The notes: a model not told the origin generated them from the letters alone. Positions 36,628-50,268 are shown, numbered from the stretch's first letter. The stretch: DNA of 64,000 nucleotides from Lethocerus indicus (GCA_019843655.1 JACDQD010000005.1:32126954-32190953), one strand, 5' to 3'. A program made the numbers and translations.

Positions 36628-37046
36628 AAAAATTATTTCTCCATCGTCTGTCACCTCACGCTGTTGTCGTCCTTGTACATAAAAGACAACATAAATTGTA
36701 TTTTAGTTGACGAAAAATAATTGTTGTGGACGGGAATGATAGGCGTGTCGGCATACCTTGGAACTAAGGATCAATTCGTCCTTAAGGCGCATGATGGTTT
36801 TTGTGGAAGGAGTGAGATATTTCGGATGTTAAGCCGTTAATGTCATCTAGGTGTCGACTAGGGGCTCGGGACAGAAGAGTCTTTTCAAGCTTTCTCTACT
36901 TTTCATATTTATCGCGGCTATGTCCTCAGCATACGCGGACGCCCACCACCGCTCGTTTGAAGAGGACTTAACGCCGCCACATGGGAATTGCCTTATTGGC
37001 CGGCTAGAGGAGAAGTCCTTCCCATTTCATATTTCTACACTCTTCC

Positions 37047-37078
37047 GAGGAGGAGGAGGAGGAGGAGGAGGAGGAGGA
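37047..37078. repeat. (GGA)n microsatellite
   Basis: Ten GGA/GAG units. Confidence 0.9.
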
Positions 37079-37553
37079 TTTTATAATTCAAGAACCGAAA
37101 GGTCGGTTCGAGGATTTATCCCCCCGGTTGAAGACCTCCAGGGTTAGGGTCGCCTTAAGGACCCGGCTTATATATACAAACCTAGAGTTTACACGCGCGC
37201 CCGATTTACATGTTTACGGCCCCGAGTCCCGCTAAATAACCAGTCCGATAAATACGGCCCAGCTCCTACCCCGTGTTCGTACCTTGTACGTAAGTAGGCT
37301 CGAACTTTGTGCCGGAGAAAAACTGCATAAAGTCATAAACTTCGTTTCAGCGATATTTCGCCCTTTGGATAGATTGCTTAGCGAAGCAATTATCTTTTAG
37401 TCAATTATCTCCTCCAATTGGTTGAAAGTAGGAATGATCGTGAACAAGAATAATAAAATCTCAGTACAAATTGGACTTATCAAGTTATTTTGTATAATTG
37501 CGATACTGATATATACAAATGATGCCAAATATTTGTTTCCCGATCGTTTGCAG

Positions 37554-37630
37554 ATCACGAAGCTGAAGATCGACAGCAACCCGTTCGCCAAAGGATTCAG
37601 GGACTCTTCGCGGCTCACCGACTTCGACAG
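37554..37630 (+). CDS. T-box exon C
   Basis: Twenty-five codons plus two bases: ITKLKIDSNPFAKGF then RDSSRLTDFDR, the last Arg split across the intron. This is the C-terminal helix region of the T-box, which inserts into the DNA minor groove; ITKLKIDSNPFAKGFR is almost invariant in the family. RLTDFDR matches the arthropod midline/H15 version rather than the vertebrate RLTDIER. The donor CAG|GTAAGT is close to consensus, and a (CA)11 repeat follows 18 bp downstream of it. At 77 bp this is the smallest exon of the gene here. Confidence 0.97.
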
Positions 37631-37648
37631 GTAAGTCGTGTTCAATTC

Positions 37649-37670
37649 CACACACACACACACACACACA
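37649..37670. repeat. (CA)11 microsatellite next to a splice donor
   Basis: Starts 18 bp after the exon C GT donor. CA repeats close to splice sites can be bound by hnRNP L-type proteins; any effect here is inference. Confidence 0.9.
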
Positions 37671-39770
37671 TACCACTTGGTAAGTTATTATTACCAGTGG
37701 TAATTGACGCCCCTCGGAGGACAATTACCGAGGGCTTAGGTGCCGCCATCGATCCTCTTTTTTTCTCCCCCTTTCCCTCTCTCGGCCGGTGTAAATTAAT
37801 TTCAATAAATATCCGAAGCCGGCCGATCGGCACAGTGAAATAATAATAGGGCTTATCTAATTTTCAGTTAGTAATTAATGGCCTCAGATTAACATCTGGC
37901 CGCTATTTGAAGCACCGCGTTTTCCATATTTATGGCGGTCATTACGAGTCCCGGAGTTGGAGGAGGCTCCTTCGCTCTTCGCTCTTAATTGCTCGTGGCA
38001 ACGTTCCTACAGTTAGGATCTACAGTTTTTTTTTCTAACCATTTTTTTTTCAAGATTTAACACCAATTCTTTCCAGTTTGCGGTACAGATACTTTGATTA
38101 GGTTTAAACGGAAAATCAAAAAGAGTAAATACTTTGACCGATTTCGTCTATTACGGCTGATATTTCATACGTACGCCTGAAGGACTTCTTTATTGTTTCC
38201 GTTTCGTCGGAATTCCGAATTTTTTCCCACCGTATTATTTAGCATTTTTCGTTGAAAATCGTGCCTCGTTTGCAACTTTACGCCTGCGATTCGAGACCCG
38301 GAACACTTTTTTTTTGGGGGGGGGGGGGATGAACAATCCCAAGGTTTCTGGAAATTTCGGGCTTATCGCACAGTGTTATTCCAAGTCTTCTGGGTGCCGA
38401 AGAAGAAGGTCGAAGAATGCCATTAAAAACACTCCGTTTTTTACACATAATATTTTCCGGGGCGTTGAAGGTGCTGCTGCAAGGGTTCGCGGTTCATCCG
38501 CAGTCTTCAGGAACCAGTCCCCGACAAGGATATTTTTACGGATTTAAACGCAATTCTTCCAGGTTTTCCAGGAAGCAAAACGCTACCATTGTTATAACTC
38601 TTCAATTAAATTGATGTAAGGGATAATTAATTTCCGATATTGATAACCCTTTAAGACCGTTTTCCTGGCCTGCGTGTGAGAGTGGTGGGAGGGAGGAGGG
38701 AGGCTATTACGGGCAAAAAGAAGAAGAGGAAAAAAAGTGAAAAAATTCCATAATTTAATACAAGATTTGTGGGCAACCCCGGTTGACTACCTGGGGCCGT
38801 CCCAACTGACAACCTTATTTGTGACCCTTTTTATAAGCAGTTTAGACTGGAGAGTTGTTATCCGGAGGGGAAAAAGAGGACGGCGTTGGTGGGGGTTGAT
38901 GGAGAGGGGAGTTAATATTTCCATCGCTTTTACCCACCCCCCCCCGCCCCATTACGATTTCCGAACGCTTTTGTGTTCTTCTAAATGGCGTATAATTGCG
39001 GCATTGGGGGGCGGGGGCGGGCATCCTTTCATCTACGCCGCCGCCGCCTCCGCCCTATCGCTTTTCTTCTCACCGTTCTCTCTTTCACCGTCGATTTATC
39101 ACGCCCTCCTCCTCCTCCTCCTTCCTTCCTTTCCCTTTCGTTCGCCGCCACTAATGTCCACAGATTACCCGCACTGAAAGTTCTCTGTCTCCGGGCGCGT
39201 CAAAACTTCCGCCCTCCGCTCCAGGACCTTGATAGGGGGGGATTTCAAATGATATTTTGATTGCCGAGACACTCAATAACAATAAACGCCGCTTAGACCG
39301 TTAATTTTATGGGGGAAGTTTCCCGGTCCCAATAGTAGGGGTTGTCCGGTAGAATTCAGATTTTTAACTCCTATAGAGCAACGTGTCACAGATTATACGG
39401 CAAGAGGCCGATTTTAGATTTTTTTTTCATACTACGACTACAAACGTTGGAGGAGCGTTTTAACCATCAATGGGAAACACAGCTACGAAATGTTCACTAA
39501 AGCTCAGGCTGATGTCAATACCAAAGTGCCACTTGTGCGGGGAGTGAGCGGCTTAATGAATTTCTGATTACAGGGCCAGTTCTGAACAGTTTAGATGAGA
39601 TTTATTTTTTTTTTTTCATTTATTAACACGGAAGCCACAGACGGCATTACGCTTGTGGCGTTTCGACTGCAATTCGTCCGATTATTTCCGGTCTTCAGCA
39701 CGGCGGATTTAATGGACGAGAATTATACTGGAGAAGTGGAAATAGCGCAATGGCTGATCCGAGAACTTAA

Positions 39771-39953
39771 CCCTCTGTTGTCCCTTGTAACTTTCAGGTC
39801 ACATTTCAATTTATCGAGATTTTACCAAATAATTCTTAATGAAGACAACCAATATCAGTATCAATTTTTTTTTCATTCATAGGTTTATAATAGCTGATTT
39901 TTCGTTCCCCCAATTTTTTCTGGATTTAATATAAAAATTCGCCCCGTAGAGGG
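39771..39953. mobile_element. PiggyBac-type MITE with TTAA flanks
   Basis: The element begins CCCTCTGTTGTCC and ends CCCCGTAGAGGG, so the termini share an inverted CCCTCT. It is bounded by TTAA on both sides (39767-39770 and 39954-39957), the target of piggyBac elements. It is only 183 bp long and non-coding. A decayed relative lies at 27706. Confidence 0.7.
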
Positions 39954-40834
39954 TTAAATACGGTCGTAAAAACCGTTCGTGGGTCTCTTAAATTATTAAC
40001 GTTTCGGACATTTTATATATCGAAATCTAAATTGGTTCGTGTATAGCTCAGTGGTAAAACTAGAACTGTAAAAATATCGCCAAAAAAAAACGATTAATTT
40101 CCAAATCAAATGAGCTACAGTGAAATGAAAACTGAAATGTACACCGGCTTTAAATTCCGATTGTAACAATAGCCTGTAGCAAGTAACAACTTTATCAATT
40201 GGCCGAATGTTGATTTTAAAATTAAAAGGTTCGCTCACTACGGCTGTAAATAAATTATATTCCCTAATCATTTTATAGGATTATAACTAGAATAGATTTG
40301 AACAATTGAACAGCCCGACGAAAAGGTGAACCTTTTAATCGACTCCGCTAAACTATTTTATGTTAATCCCCCCCCCCCCAAACCACCCATTTGCTTTTAT
40401 ATTTCCCATTTTTTTTTTCTTTTTGTTTTCCTGTTGGTCCCGCCGCATCGATCATTATTACAATGACAGATTTCCTGACTTTTACCCCATTCCAGAAATG
40501 GGTGTTTATTTGTTCGTTTTCCGTTCGGATAACGGCCGGATGGAAATCGTTGATAAGCTATTTTGGGGGGGGGTTAAAAGGTTTTCCTGTTCGTCCTCCT
40601 CTTCCTCCCTACCAATTGGGGACAGGAATTGATCATCGTTGGACTTATCTCAGACGGGACGCCAATTTACGAAATCTCGAAGTGGAAGGATTTCTGTAAG
40701 AATCGCGCTTTTTTTTTGTATAGATCAGATTGCTCCGTGGAATAATCGTTTCTGATAGAACCAAGAAAATTGTACAAAACAGAGAATTGGTAAAATCAGT
40801 CCTCCCTGGAATAACAAGGAAGAAGTTGTGGCCA

Positions 40835-41216
40835 TTAAACCCTTAAGGCACAGATTTTTTTTAAAAAACCGGCCAAAAAAATCTTTTTTGTACAAACAAC
40901 GCACTTTAGAACATTGTCTTGGGGAAAAAAATACAAAATTAATCAAAATATTTATTTTAATTTTGGATTTTGATCCACATTGCTGAAAAGAGCCGAATAT
41001 TGCAATGCGTACATCGATCGTATTCTATTCCATATTTTTTGGTGTCGGTGGAACAAAAGTAGAGGAAAATGACGTTCAGTCAGTCGTAGAATTCCAGAAG
41101 ATTTCGGTCTACCAGATTTTTTTATATTTGTATCACCACGATAGTTTCTGTATAAGTCTAATCCTATGTAGATGATAAATATCGATGAAACAATTTTTTT
41201 TTCTTTAGCTTTCACA
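40835..41216 (+). repeat. Dispersed repeat, copy 1
   Basis: A block of about 380 bp also present at 61487-61862 in the same orientation. Shared stretches are AAAAACCGGCCAAAAAAATC, CACTTTAGAACATTGTCTTG, GATCCACATTG, GTGTCGGTGG, AAAATGACGTTC, GTCAGTCGTAGAATTCCAG and TTAGCTTTCACA. The left edge reads TTAA then ACCCTTAAGGCACAG, reminiscent of piggyBac-type ends, but no matching right end was found. Confidence 0.8.
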
Positions 41217-41627
41217 CTGTAATAAAACCAAATCAGTACAGTTTGAAATATCCGTTATGAGCTCATAAAAAGGTTGATGTATGCATACAACACTGCAGTC
41301 ATCTATTTATTACATCGTGTATTACCAGGATGTCTCAATACGATGAGAATAGCGATTGCAATCTAGAGTTTAATATTATACAAGAGTCGGGGGGGGGGCG
41401 AAAGTGGCCCGGGGACGATGAAAAGTTGATGGGCTCCAATTTTGGCAAAACGTAGAGCGATATATAAATTCTTCTATACCTGGGGCTAATTTCGAGGGCC
41501 CCCCCCAACGGAGGGCCGACAAAACAACACACCGAACACTTCATTACATCACATTCACACCTCGAGGGTTGGGAAACTCTCTTTTCTGGGTTGTTATTTG
41601 TGTCGGACGGCCCGTTTTGACGACGGC

Positions 41628-41653
<26 letters not shown>
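41628..41653. repeat. (GA)n microsatellite
   Basis: Thirteen units of a GA dinucleotide repeat. Confidence 0.9.
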
Positions 41654-41658
<5 letters not shown>

Positions 41659-42003
41659 TTTTACCTGAGGGCCGTTTGAGGGAGCGGGGGTACGGGGGGG
41701 GGCGGGCCCCCAAGGGGAAGATTAGAGGGCCACCCCGGGGGTGTGGCCTGTAATTTCGGGGCAACACATTAGCCCGCTTTTTCACTTATTACACCCCTGG
41801 TAGGGGCCGCGGCCGCCTTCATTATCGCCCGATGGGGGGGGGGGCCGATAATAGCGCTGTATGACTTAATGCCCGCACAGACACGGTCAACATTCAATAT
41901 CGAAATCATTTTTCCCCTCTGATCTACCCGACTTGATATTCGGGTAATATTTCCAGAATTAGGCCTCTTGGGGCGTAGACCCAAAAAGGAAGAGATTTCA
42001 TGC

Positions 42004-42403
42004 CGTAGGTTCGTTGTGTTTCTCTTTCCTCTCGCCGGTTTGCTAGACCGGTTTCGGCTTCGGGTACTGTCAATTTGGACATTTGGATCAATTTTGGGTC
42101 GATTTGGAAATTGCTCAAGTGACAGCGGGCGGTGAGTATGCCCGAAAAACATCCAAAGTGTTCTTTTGCTAGACCGGTTTCGGCCGCTCGCCATCTTCAG
42201 TAGCGGCGTTAGTCACTGTCGGCACTTTGGATGTTTTTGGGCACTACCCGCACTGTGATTTGGAAGTGGCTCAAGGACGCCCAAAGAACATCCAAAGTGC
42301 CGACAGTGACTGACACAGCGCTACTGAAGATGGCGAGCGGCCCCGAAACCAGTCTAGCAAAAGACCGAACCGGCGAGAGGAGGCGAAACCTCACGAACCT
42401 ACA
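42004..42403. mobile_element. Palindromic element (Pal family), copy 5, compound
   Basis: It starts with TAGGTTCGTTGTGTTTCTC and a damaged first left arm, then contains GAAAAACATCCAAAGTG and a second complete left arm (CTAGACCGGTTTCGGCCGCT) at about 42171. A right arm ending TCACGAACCTACA follows. The extra half arm makes this copy longer (400 bp), as if two copies had recombined. Both outer ends are of the CCTACA type. Confidence 0.75.
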
Positions 42404-43845
42404 GTATAATTACAAGTATGTTAAAATGATATAGTATTTATAATGTAAAAAGAAATTTCATTTCAGTTTAAAAATTAACTGATCGCCCCATTTTGGGCCT
42501 ACGGTACTTAAATGGGTTAATCTAGTTTCGTCGGGTTTTCGGCCAACTGTTAATCCCGCGTTGCGTGTCGTCCACTGTTGTATATATCCGGGTATTATAC
42601 AGAGTGTGTGTGTGTGTGTATATATAGTCGCGGCCCATAATCGGTGACGATCGGATCGATAAATCCATACAGGGGGTACACGTACCCCCCCCCCCACCCC
42701 CTGGTCTAGGGTGGCAAACGGTCTTTCGCCGGTTATACGTTCTTTTCCTAGGGGTGGAGGAGACAGCGTACACGTGTCTCGAATGACGCTGGGTGTGGGG
42801 GGTAACATTTATGGATATGTGTGTTTGAACATGCCACGTGGTCGTGGGGGGGGTAGCATGATGACCCAAACGCCCTTCCCCACCCACCGCCTGACTAGTG
42901 ACAGCAATTGCTGCCATCTTGTACTCCTTGTTGTACCAGAGGGTGAACCCCCGAAAGCACTATGCTAATTGAGTCGTTGTTTGCACCGGGGTCTACAAAT
43001 TTCCGCTTAGGCCCGGTTCGTAATCAAAATTTCTAGAAAATTCTCTTCGAAAGAGAATAGTAAAATCTGTGTTCTTTCCGTATTCAATATCGGTCTGTAA
43101 TTTCCGCACTGGAAGTACAACGGCCTATTTCCTGTTCACTCCTTGTACACCATTTATCTCGGCTAGTCAGTTCTCTCGTTCTTCACTTTCGAAAAAAATC
43201 CACCCCCCCCCCACCCCCCGTCTTCCTTTCGTGGGACGCCATTGGGCCGTTGGGGCGGGGGCGCGATAAAGAGCCCCTGATAACGTTTCATAATTAATAC
43301 ACTTGTTCCGAAAACTACACCGCGCGTTGTTCTTATCTCGTTCCTTTGCCCCCCGGTTCATTCTCAATTCTCTCTTCCCCCCCCACCTTCTTTCGTTACT
43401 TAAAAACCTCTCTACGCCTTCCTTCCTCTTTCTTTCTCTTTTCAAAAAAAATAAAACGACCGTGAACAACGAGGCCCTAATTATTCCGGCTCCCGAAGTT
43501 CATAAAACCGTATATATAATTTTTTTAAAATATGAAGTATCCCCCCCCCCTAAACTGACAACCGTGCGACGGCGCTGAGTTCCCTCTCTCATTATCTCCT
43601 TTTTCGAGGTCTCTCAACGGCCCTTTTAATCTCAACGGCCATTTGTCCAACAGCTTTGATACGCTTCCGTGGAAAACCAGCAATAAAGAAGTCTCCTTTA
43701 TCGTCGATTAATGTCGATTAACCTTGCCGAAATTTATTTTTGATGTCCCCCATTCACAAATTGAATACATTCTAGACACTGAAAAAAAGATTGTCTACTA
43801 GATCGTTCTATAATTTTGACAATTAAAAATATTCCCGGTGAATAG

Positions 43846-44028
43846 TTTAACGTACCTGTTTTGCGGTCTGCCAAAAGTTGGAATGCCGTAGACTGGTTTG
43901 GCCTTTTGCCAGACCGGTTTCGGCTGGTCGCGCAGTGACAGTGCCGGGAAAACATACGAAGTGGCGAAAAGTGACTAACGCGCAGGCTACTTGGAAATGG
44001 CGAACGGCCGTACAAAACGAAATCTACG
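43846..44028 (+). mobile_element. Palindromic element (Pal family), copy 6, diverged
   Basis: T-end TTTAACGTACCTGTTTTG, then GGTCTGCCAAAAGTTGGAAT and AGACCGGTTTCGGCTGGTCG, a shortened centre, and a right arm reduced to ACTTGGAAATGGCGAACGGCC. It is diverged and internally deleted. Confidence 0.7.
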
Positions 44029-46314
44029 GTAGTGACACAACTGTTGCTACTACCGCGCTGTCACTGACGTTTTTCGCGACGCCGACGGTCACGCGACGCG
44101 TCTCAGAGAGCAAAGCTCCTCTTACGCATTATGCACCCACGCACATATGCAGAATGCACATGCACGCGGACGAAAACGGCCACGCGAACTTCTTTTCCCT
44201 CGACGGAATCGGAAAAACCGCGAGAACAAATTGTAATTTTTCCACGAACTCCGCCCCTCCCCCGGGGGTTAATTCTAGACCCCGGCGCTTAAGCGTACGG
44301 GGTCTGTTATTAAAACGATAGCGCGCTCACATATGTCTTTCTTATTTCACGACCGAAGTTTTTAGCCGCAATTTATCGCCAGGATAAATATTCAGTCGGA
44401 CGTTTTCCACGTTTTCTTTCCGGCGGGAAAATGCCGGCGGTGACGGCGACAAGTGAACGGCCGCACATTAACGTTACAGCGTCGTCAATTACGGTTATTG
44501 ACGATCGTTGTAAAAAAAAAAAACTGTCTAAAAGTGCATTCGTAAGGCGTAAAAGATGAGGGCGGATTCCGAGAAAAAAACTGGGGGGATGTTTTGTTTT
44601 ATATATCATCAATTAAACGTTTTAAATTAGAAAATGGATTTAAATTGAATATTGATTCATACCAGTTCCCTACTATTCAGTGAATATTACCCTCGAAATC
44701 GACTCTTAAAAGTATTCGATTTAATATTTTAAATCGAAGCGGCTCCTTGGTTTTATAATTCACGATGTTTCAAGATTTTGTCAGGACGCCTAAACCTGTA
44801 TTTTTGGAAGGATCACGTACATTACACATGAAATCTAATAGGCCCCAGAAAAGTTAATCAACGCGAATGAAATACTGAATCTCGGTACACGGAAATTTGA
44901 CTAATGGCAGCACAGATTAGAAAATTGTTAGGGGGAAACTAGAAAGTGTTATTAAATACGTGCCTACGCAATGCACGAGCTGTAACGTGTACTGTACACG
45001 GTAGATCTGTATCTTCGGCAGGACGTAATAGGCCCCCCCCCCCAACCATTAGGACACGTGTCAATGGTACGACCTTCGACATTCGAATGGCGTGAGCTCG
45101 TTAGGCCGGGAGAAATTTCAGATAACCGATAACCGTCCTTTCTATTCCTATGACGTTAGATGTTTTTAGATTAGTTGTATATTGTGACGGATAATTGGCC
45201 ACTTTTGTATATTCAACTCTGTTGTTTAAGTTCAAAACTGAATAGTTAAAAAATAGGGTATAAATATTTTTTGGAAAGGTCGAAAATGCATTGTCAAACT
45301 TCGTCAGGAACCGTACAGGCGACAGCTATACGGAACGGCTTACTAAATCCCCCGTATAATACAACGTAGCAACTATGCTGACTACTGTTATCTATGCTAA
45401 TGAAACTATTAAAAGAGGCAGAACAAAAAGGTGGAGGTTGCCGTCCCCGTGTAATTTAATTTTTGTGAGAATCCCACAAATATTTAAGCGATTGCAGGGA
45501 ACGATTTTACCGGCCATTTGCATAATTGCTTTCGAAACCGTTTAAAATGATACCGAAGATTCCCCAGTTCAGCGTCAGTAACAATTTTAACTGTGTAGGA
45601 TGTATTCTATCTACTGGCGGCCGTAGTGGCGTCGTGACCGATAGTGCTCGGGCGAAGCGGTTCAATTCGGTCAGTTTAAACGTTGCGCCATAACTGAACA
45701 GAAATTGGTCCGAAATATTTTCGTTGGACAAAGGTTAATCGCGCAACTGAGACCGATTTCGAAAGCCGAGGGCGAAGTAAAAGTATCGTCGCCGGCCGAA
45801 ATAACGAAAGTTTCGAACCGCTTCTGTAAATCACACCTGTAGCAGTTTCAAAGGGCAACAGCTAAATGTACGGATACACAATAAACCGTTTAATCCACTG
45901 TAAACACGGATTCACCGGAGAGAAGCTATCAAATTTGAAATTTACCGTTTAAAATTTAAGCATAAATCAATGCTGTAAGCAGCCCTAGTAATTTCACGGG
46001 TAGGTGAAATTTCAATTGGGACCGATTAAAATTTCAAAACTGTACAACCATAATCGGTTCGGCGAAACGGCGATAAATCTGGCCGGGAATTAACGCGACG
46101 ATTAATTATAAAATTATTAATAGTGATAATAATGATAATGGCAAGGGCCGTTATGGTCGAACCTCCTCTTCACTATAACTCATACATGAAACATTATATT
46201 TTCCTGTCTTCGTTCCATTTTCGGTTCCCTCGAGCGGAACATCTCGCTAAACGTTGAATGGCGGTAGACCGTTCTCTTAGTGGAAACGGGTCTTGAAAAC
46301 GGCAATGAGTTCAA

Positions 46315-46534
46315 CATAACTGTTTTGCGGTCTTCGAGGGCTTGAAATAGAAACAGTTTGTGGTTTGGTCTTTTGCCAGACCGGTTTCGGCCGCTCGCCG
46401 TCTCCAGTAGCGGCGTCGGTCACTGTACAGCGCGTCCAACGTCCAGAGTGCCGACAGTGACTGACACAGCGCTACTGAAGATGGCGAAAGGCCAAACCGG
46501 CGAGAGGGAGACAGAAACACCGCAAACCTACGAC
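46315..46534 (+). mobile_element. Palindromic element (Pal family), copy 7
   Basis: It starts ATAACTGTTTTGCGGTC after AATGAGTTCAA (46304-46314). It ends AAACCTACGACA before AAAGAGTTCGA (46535-46545), a degenerate 11-bp flanking duplication with two differences. The core arms CGGCCGCTCGCCGTCTCCAG and CTACTGAAGATGGCGAAAGG are complementary over most of their length. Confidence 0.75.
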
Positions 46535-49500
46535 AAAGAGTTCGATTGAACGTCACTGTTCCGCTGTGTCTATCAGCCTTATCATAGCGCTGAGCAGTCT
46601 ATAAACTGAGAGAATATTAATGACCGCGCTCAATAGCAATAAAACCGGTCCAGCGGAGTGGAGTCACAGATCGCCTAAACATACTTGGGTTTGGCATACC
46701 CATGTGGTTCTAATCCGGACCACGTCACGCTTCCGATCTGCATTCCTGGGCCTAGCATGCCTCCCTTACCTTGGTCTAATAGTAACTATCATTTTACTTT
46801 TCCTTTAACATATTAATAGTTCATTAATACCTGTTCAGAGGTCTTCTATCGTTTTCATTTTTCCATCCGGGTGGCATTCCAAGATGCATTGTAACAGTGC
46901 CAGGACAGGATGCCTAAGAGATTCACAGTGAATCCTTAATATTCTCTGAATTTTCAACTCTATTCTTCAGTCGTTTACCCCCAAAGGGCGGCGTTACCCC
47001 ACAAGATATTACGTTCGGATCGGTCCTGTAGGTGAGAGGACGCAATAAATTTTTTTTTTGCCATCATTATTAACGGCAAATTTGAATTTCAAATGCCGCC
47101 ACGTGTTTTTACTCTCCGCCAACGGCGAACGACCGTTTCCCCGTTCGGCTCTTCAATCTTTGTCAAAGTGCCGGATGAATTGGGCGCGCGCTCAAGAATA
47201 GGAAGGGCGTGAATTCGCTTTTCGGTGAAGGCAGCAGCTACGATGAATTTCCGGTCCCTCCGAGCTACAGTAGGTGTCCGTTTGCTTTCCAATGACGGAG
47301 TCGATTAATTACGTCCGAACCCGTTTTCCAATCTGTTCGGCATCCGGTCGCCGACAGAGGGTCATTAAAAGCGGCACGGACGGTAATGAACAAACTCGAA
47401 CTTCGTATCGAATTAAAGCGCTATTCGAATTACATAAATCACCCACACGAATGAAATGTTTGGTGGGCGTGACAATTGCGCGAGCGATATTTTAAATTAC
47501 AATTTCTTTTTTTTCCCCCCGGTCCCAACCCCCTAATGGATTACTTCCAGTTTAAATTTAGCCGCCTCGATACTTTCGAAAACGATTTTCTTCTGAGGAA
47601 AGCTACGTACCCCCAACAGGGAAATACGTATTGGAAAAACCGAAATAGACCTCACCGCTTATCATTTACCCCCGAAGGTTGACTGTTGACACCGTTGTTT
47701 TTTTTTTCTATTATAAATTCGATAAAATGAAAATCAATTCCCGTTCATAAAACGTTCAATAAATATAACGACGGAATTATTCATGAAATCGGTGGCGCGC
47801 TCAACACGTCAGTTTCGGGGCCGGTCCCCGAAGACTGTGCCGAAAAATTTTATTCAGATTCCGCCCCTTTTTTTTTGTCTTCCCAACCTGTATAATATAC
47901 AAAGGTTTATTGTTAGGAAAAAATCCACGCGTCGGAAGTTTAATTTCCGGCAAGAGGTGGCGCCCCAAAGAGTGGATCGTTTTAGCTTAAATTCCGAATT
48001 TAAATTCTCCGACTGGTAAATTATTGAATTTTCACCGGCGTTTCGTGCGAAACTCAATTTGTATTCCGGTCGCGTGGTATTTATTTTCATTTCTGTATTC
48101 CTTTTCACGGTCCGACTGAGTGAAAGAGAACCGTTTTTCACGGCTAGGCGAGTGCATAATTTATTAAATTGTTGCCCTTCTTCTTCTTCTTCTTCTTCTT
48201 CATCATCATCTTTCGTCTTCTTCTGGTAGAACGAATGTTTTCATTCTGGTCTCGTTTCGAGTCGTCGTCGTTTTTTTGCCCCACGCTCTTTATTCGTTTC
48301 ATTCTTTTTCACGAGCTAGAACACGATAATTTGCCGCTAAGAGATCGTTCAATCAGTGTAATTTCCCGCCAGTTAGGTCCAGCCCGTGTACGCGGTTTCA
48401 TCGGAATATTTTTCGCCGGATTTTTATACAATATTTTCGGTACACAGATGAGTCCACTAAGCCTGATGGGCCACCCCATATATCCCTTAAAAATTACCAG
48501 CTAAGCTATCAAACTACTACGTCCTGAAAGCTGATAACAAACAATGCCGTCGAAACATCATACAAACGGAAATTAGCGGAATAAATTTAGAATAATTGTA
48601 ATTGGGAGTGATTACGTTTTTGTTTTACAACACTTTCATACGGCTCACATCACGTTGCGTTCTCTCCGAACCATTTCAAATTAGAGCGTGCGTGAAATGA
48701 AAATTAAAAAAAAAAAAACTGGAACGGACGCCTCAACAGTCGTTACGATTGCGAAACGGCGATGATCATTATTAAAAATCCTTTCGCCGAATACAAACCC
48801 TCGCCTGTAATTTGTAGCGCTAATGGCCGGAATTAGCAGACGGTTTACAGGTAAATTTGCATTTCAAAATTTATATCCTCCTTATCCCTTCGAGCGGGAT
48901 GGCAAAATCCGGCGATTGAATCGACGAAAGTCGAACGATTACTCAATCAGTTGTGTAAAAACGACGCAATCAAACGACTGATAACGGAGGTAAAAAATTG
49001 GGAAAAATCGAGCTATAATAAGTGCGGTCTTTGTTCAAAGACTGAGCCACTTCGGCCGTCTTCAAGTACATAATTCGAAACTTGAAAAGTTTCATTTTAC
49101 CGCCCGATCGCTATCGACCGACTCTCCGGCTCCAGCTCTCTGGAGTCGGCCGAAAAAAGTTCTCCAGGAAACGGCGGATAATGGGAACGAGATTGGAGCC
49201 CAGGAACAGGATTGTACTGTTAAACAAAGGATTGTATAATTTTTACTATTTCCTAACGGTATCGGATACGATCTCGGAGTACACAACGTGGAATTCCTCC
49301 AGCGGGCGGAAGGGCCCTTTCCTCGGGGCGAGGTTTGGACTTCCTTTTCGATTTTAAAGCACTGTTTCAATCAAAATCCAAGTCAACTTGAGGATAAATA
49401 AATTTACAAATCGTCAACTCTATCACTTATCTCGGACTATAGTACGACAACGCCTTCATAGGACGATAGGTGGGATACTATTTTCGACGAATACCGAACT

Positions 49501-50268
49501 TTGTCTGTTGAAAATTGGCCCAAAATAAGTCCCAAAACTGAAGTCCTGAAGTATTTCCTAGTGAAATTTCGTTCGAAACCCGCGTTTCAATTGAGATATC
49601 GAAAGGTTGGGTGACCGGGCATTACTGGGATATTTAAAGTGGTATCGAGGACTAGTTATTCGCTGTAATATTCGGAGAGAATTAAACGGCAGAGCTCAAA
49701 AGCGGGATCGTAATCCACGGTCGGGATAACGGCGTCGATTATACGCCCTTTCGAATATTCGGGTTGGAGAAAATTTCTATTGCAACACGAAGCTCGAGCT
49801 TTCTTGTTGCTGTACAGAGCACGTTGTTAATATACACGATGGAACAGCATATAAACCCTATTTTAAAAAAACCCTTTTGATAGCCGAAAGTTCAGGGTTA
49901 GTAGAAATGCGCTATACGGCAGAACGACGTGTTTTCGAACAATATTTGAAAAATAATTGAAAAAGTTCGGCAGCCACAGTACGATTAGAATCTTAAGCGT
50001 TAATTTTGGGACACCCTATGTTTTCATTAACGGTTTGGAACGGGACAATAAATCCGTAAAAAAAGAGATGATATGGGCCAATGCGACTGAACAGAGAGAT
50101 AAGTCGTATATGTTCTTAAAGAGCTGAAACCAATAAGTATTGGTTAAGCTAAAATGTACGATAAAAGCTAGAAATTGTAACATGTTTCTGCATTAAGTTT
50201 TCTATAACATGGAAGAAATTCTATCCGTTTTTTTGGAACCGTTTTTGGGCGGAACGTCCTGAGGGACT

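Larger units (their letters stand above)
36234..37553 (+). other. Short intron, 1,320 bp
   Basis: GTAAGT donor and CCGATCGTTTGCAG acceptor. It contains a mariner derivative (36325-36627) and a (GGA)n tract, and is much shorter than the two neighbouring 20-kb introns. Open frames in it are unrecognised. Confidence 0.95.

Noticed and set aside
40032..40080. tRNA-like TAGCTCAGTGGT (A box)
   Set aside because: No B box and no cloverleaf follow within the expected distance.
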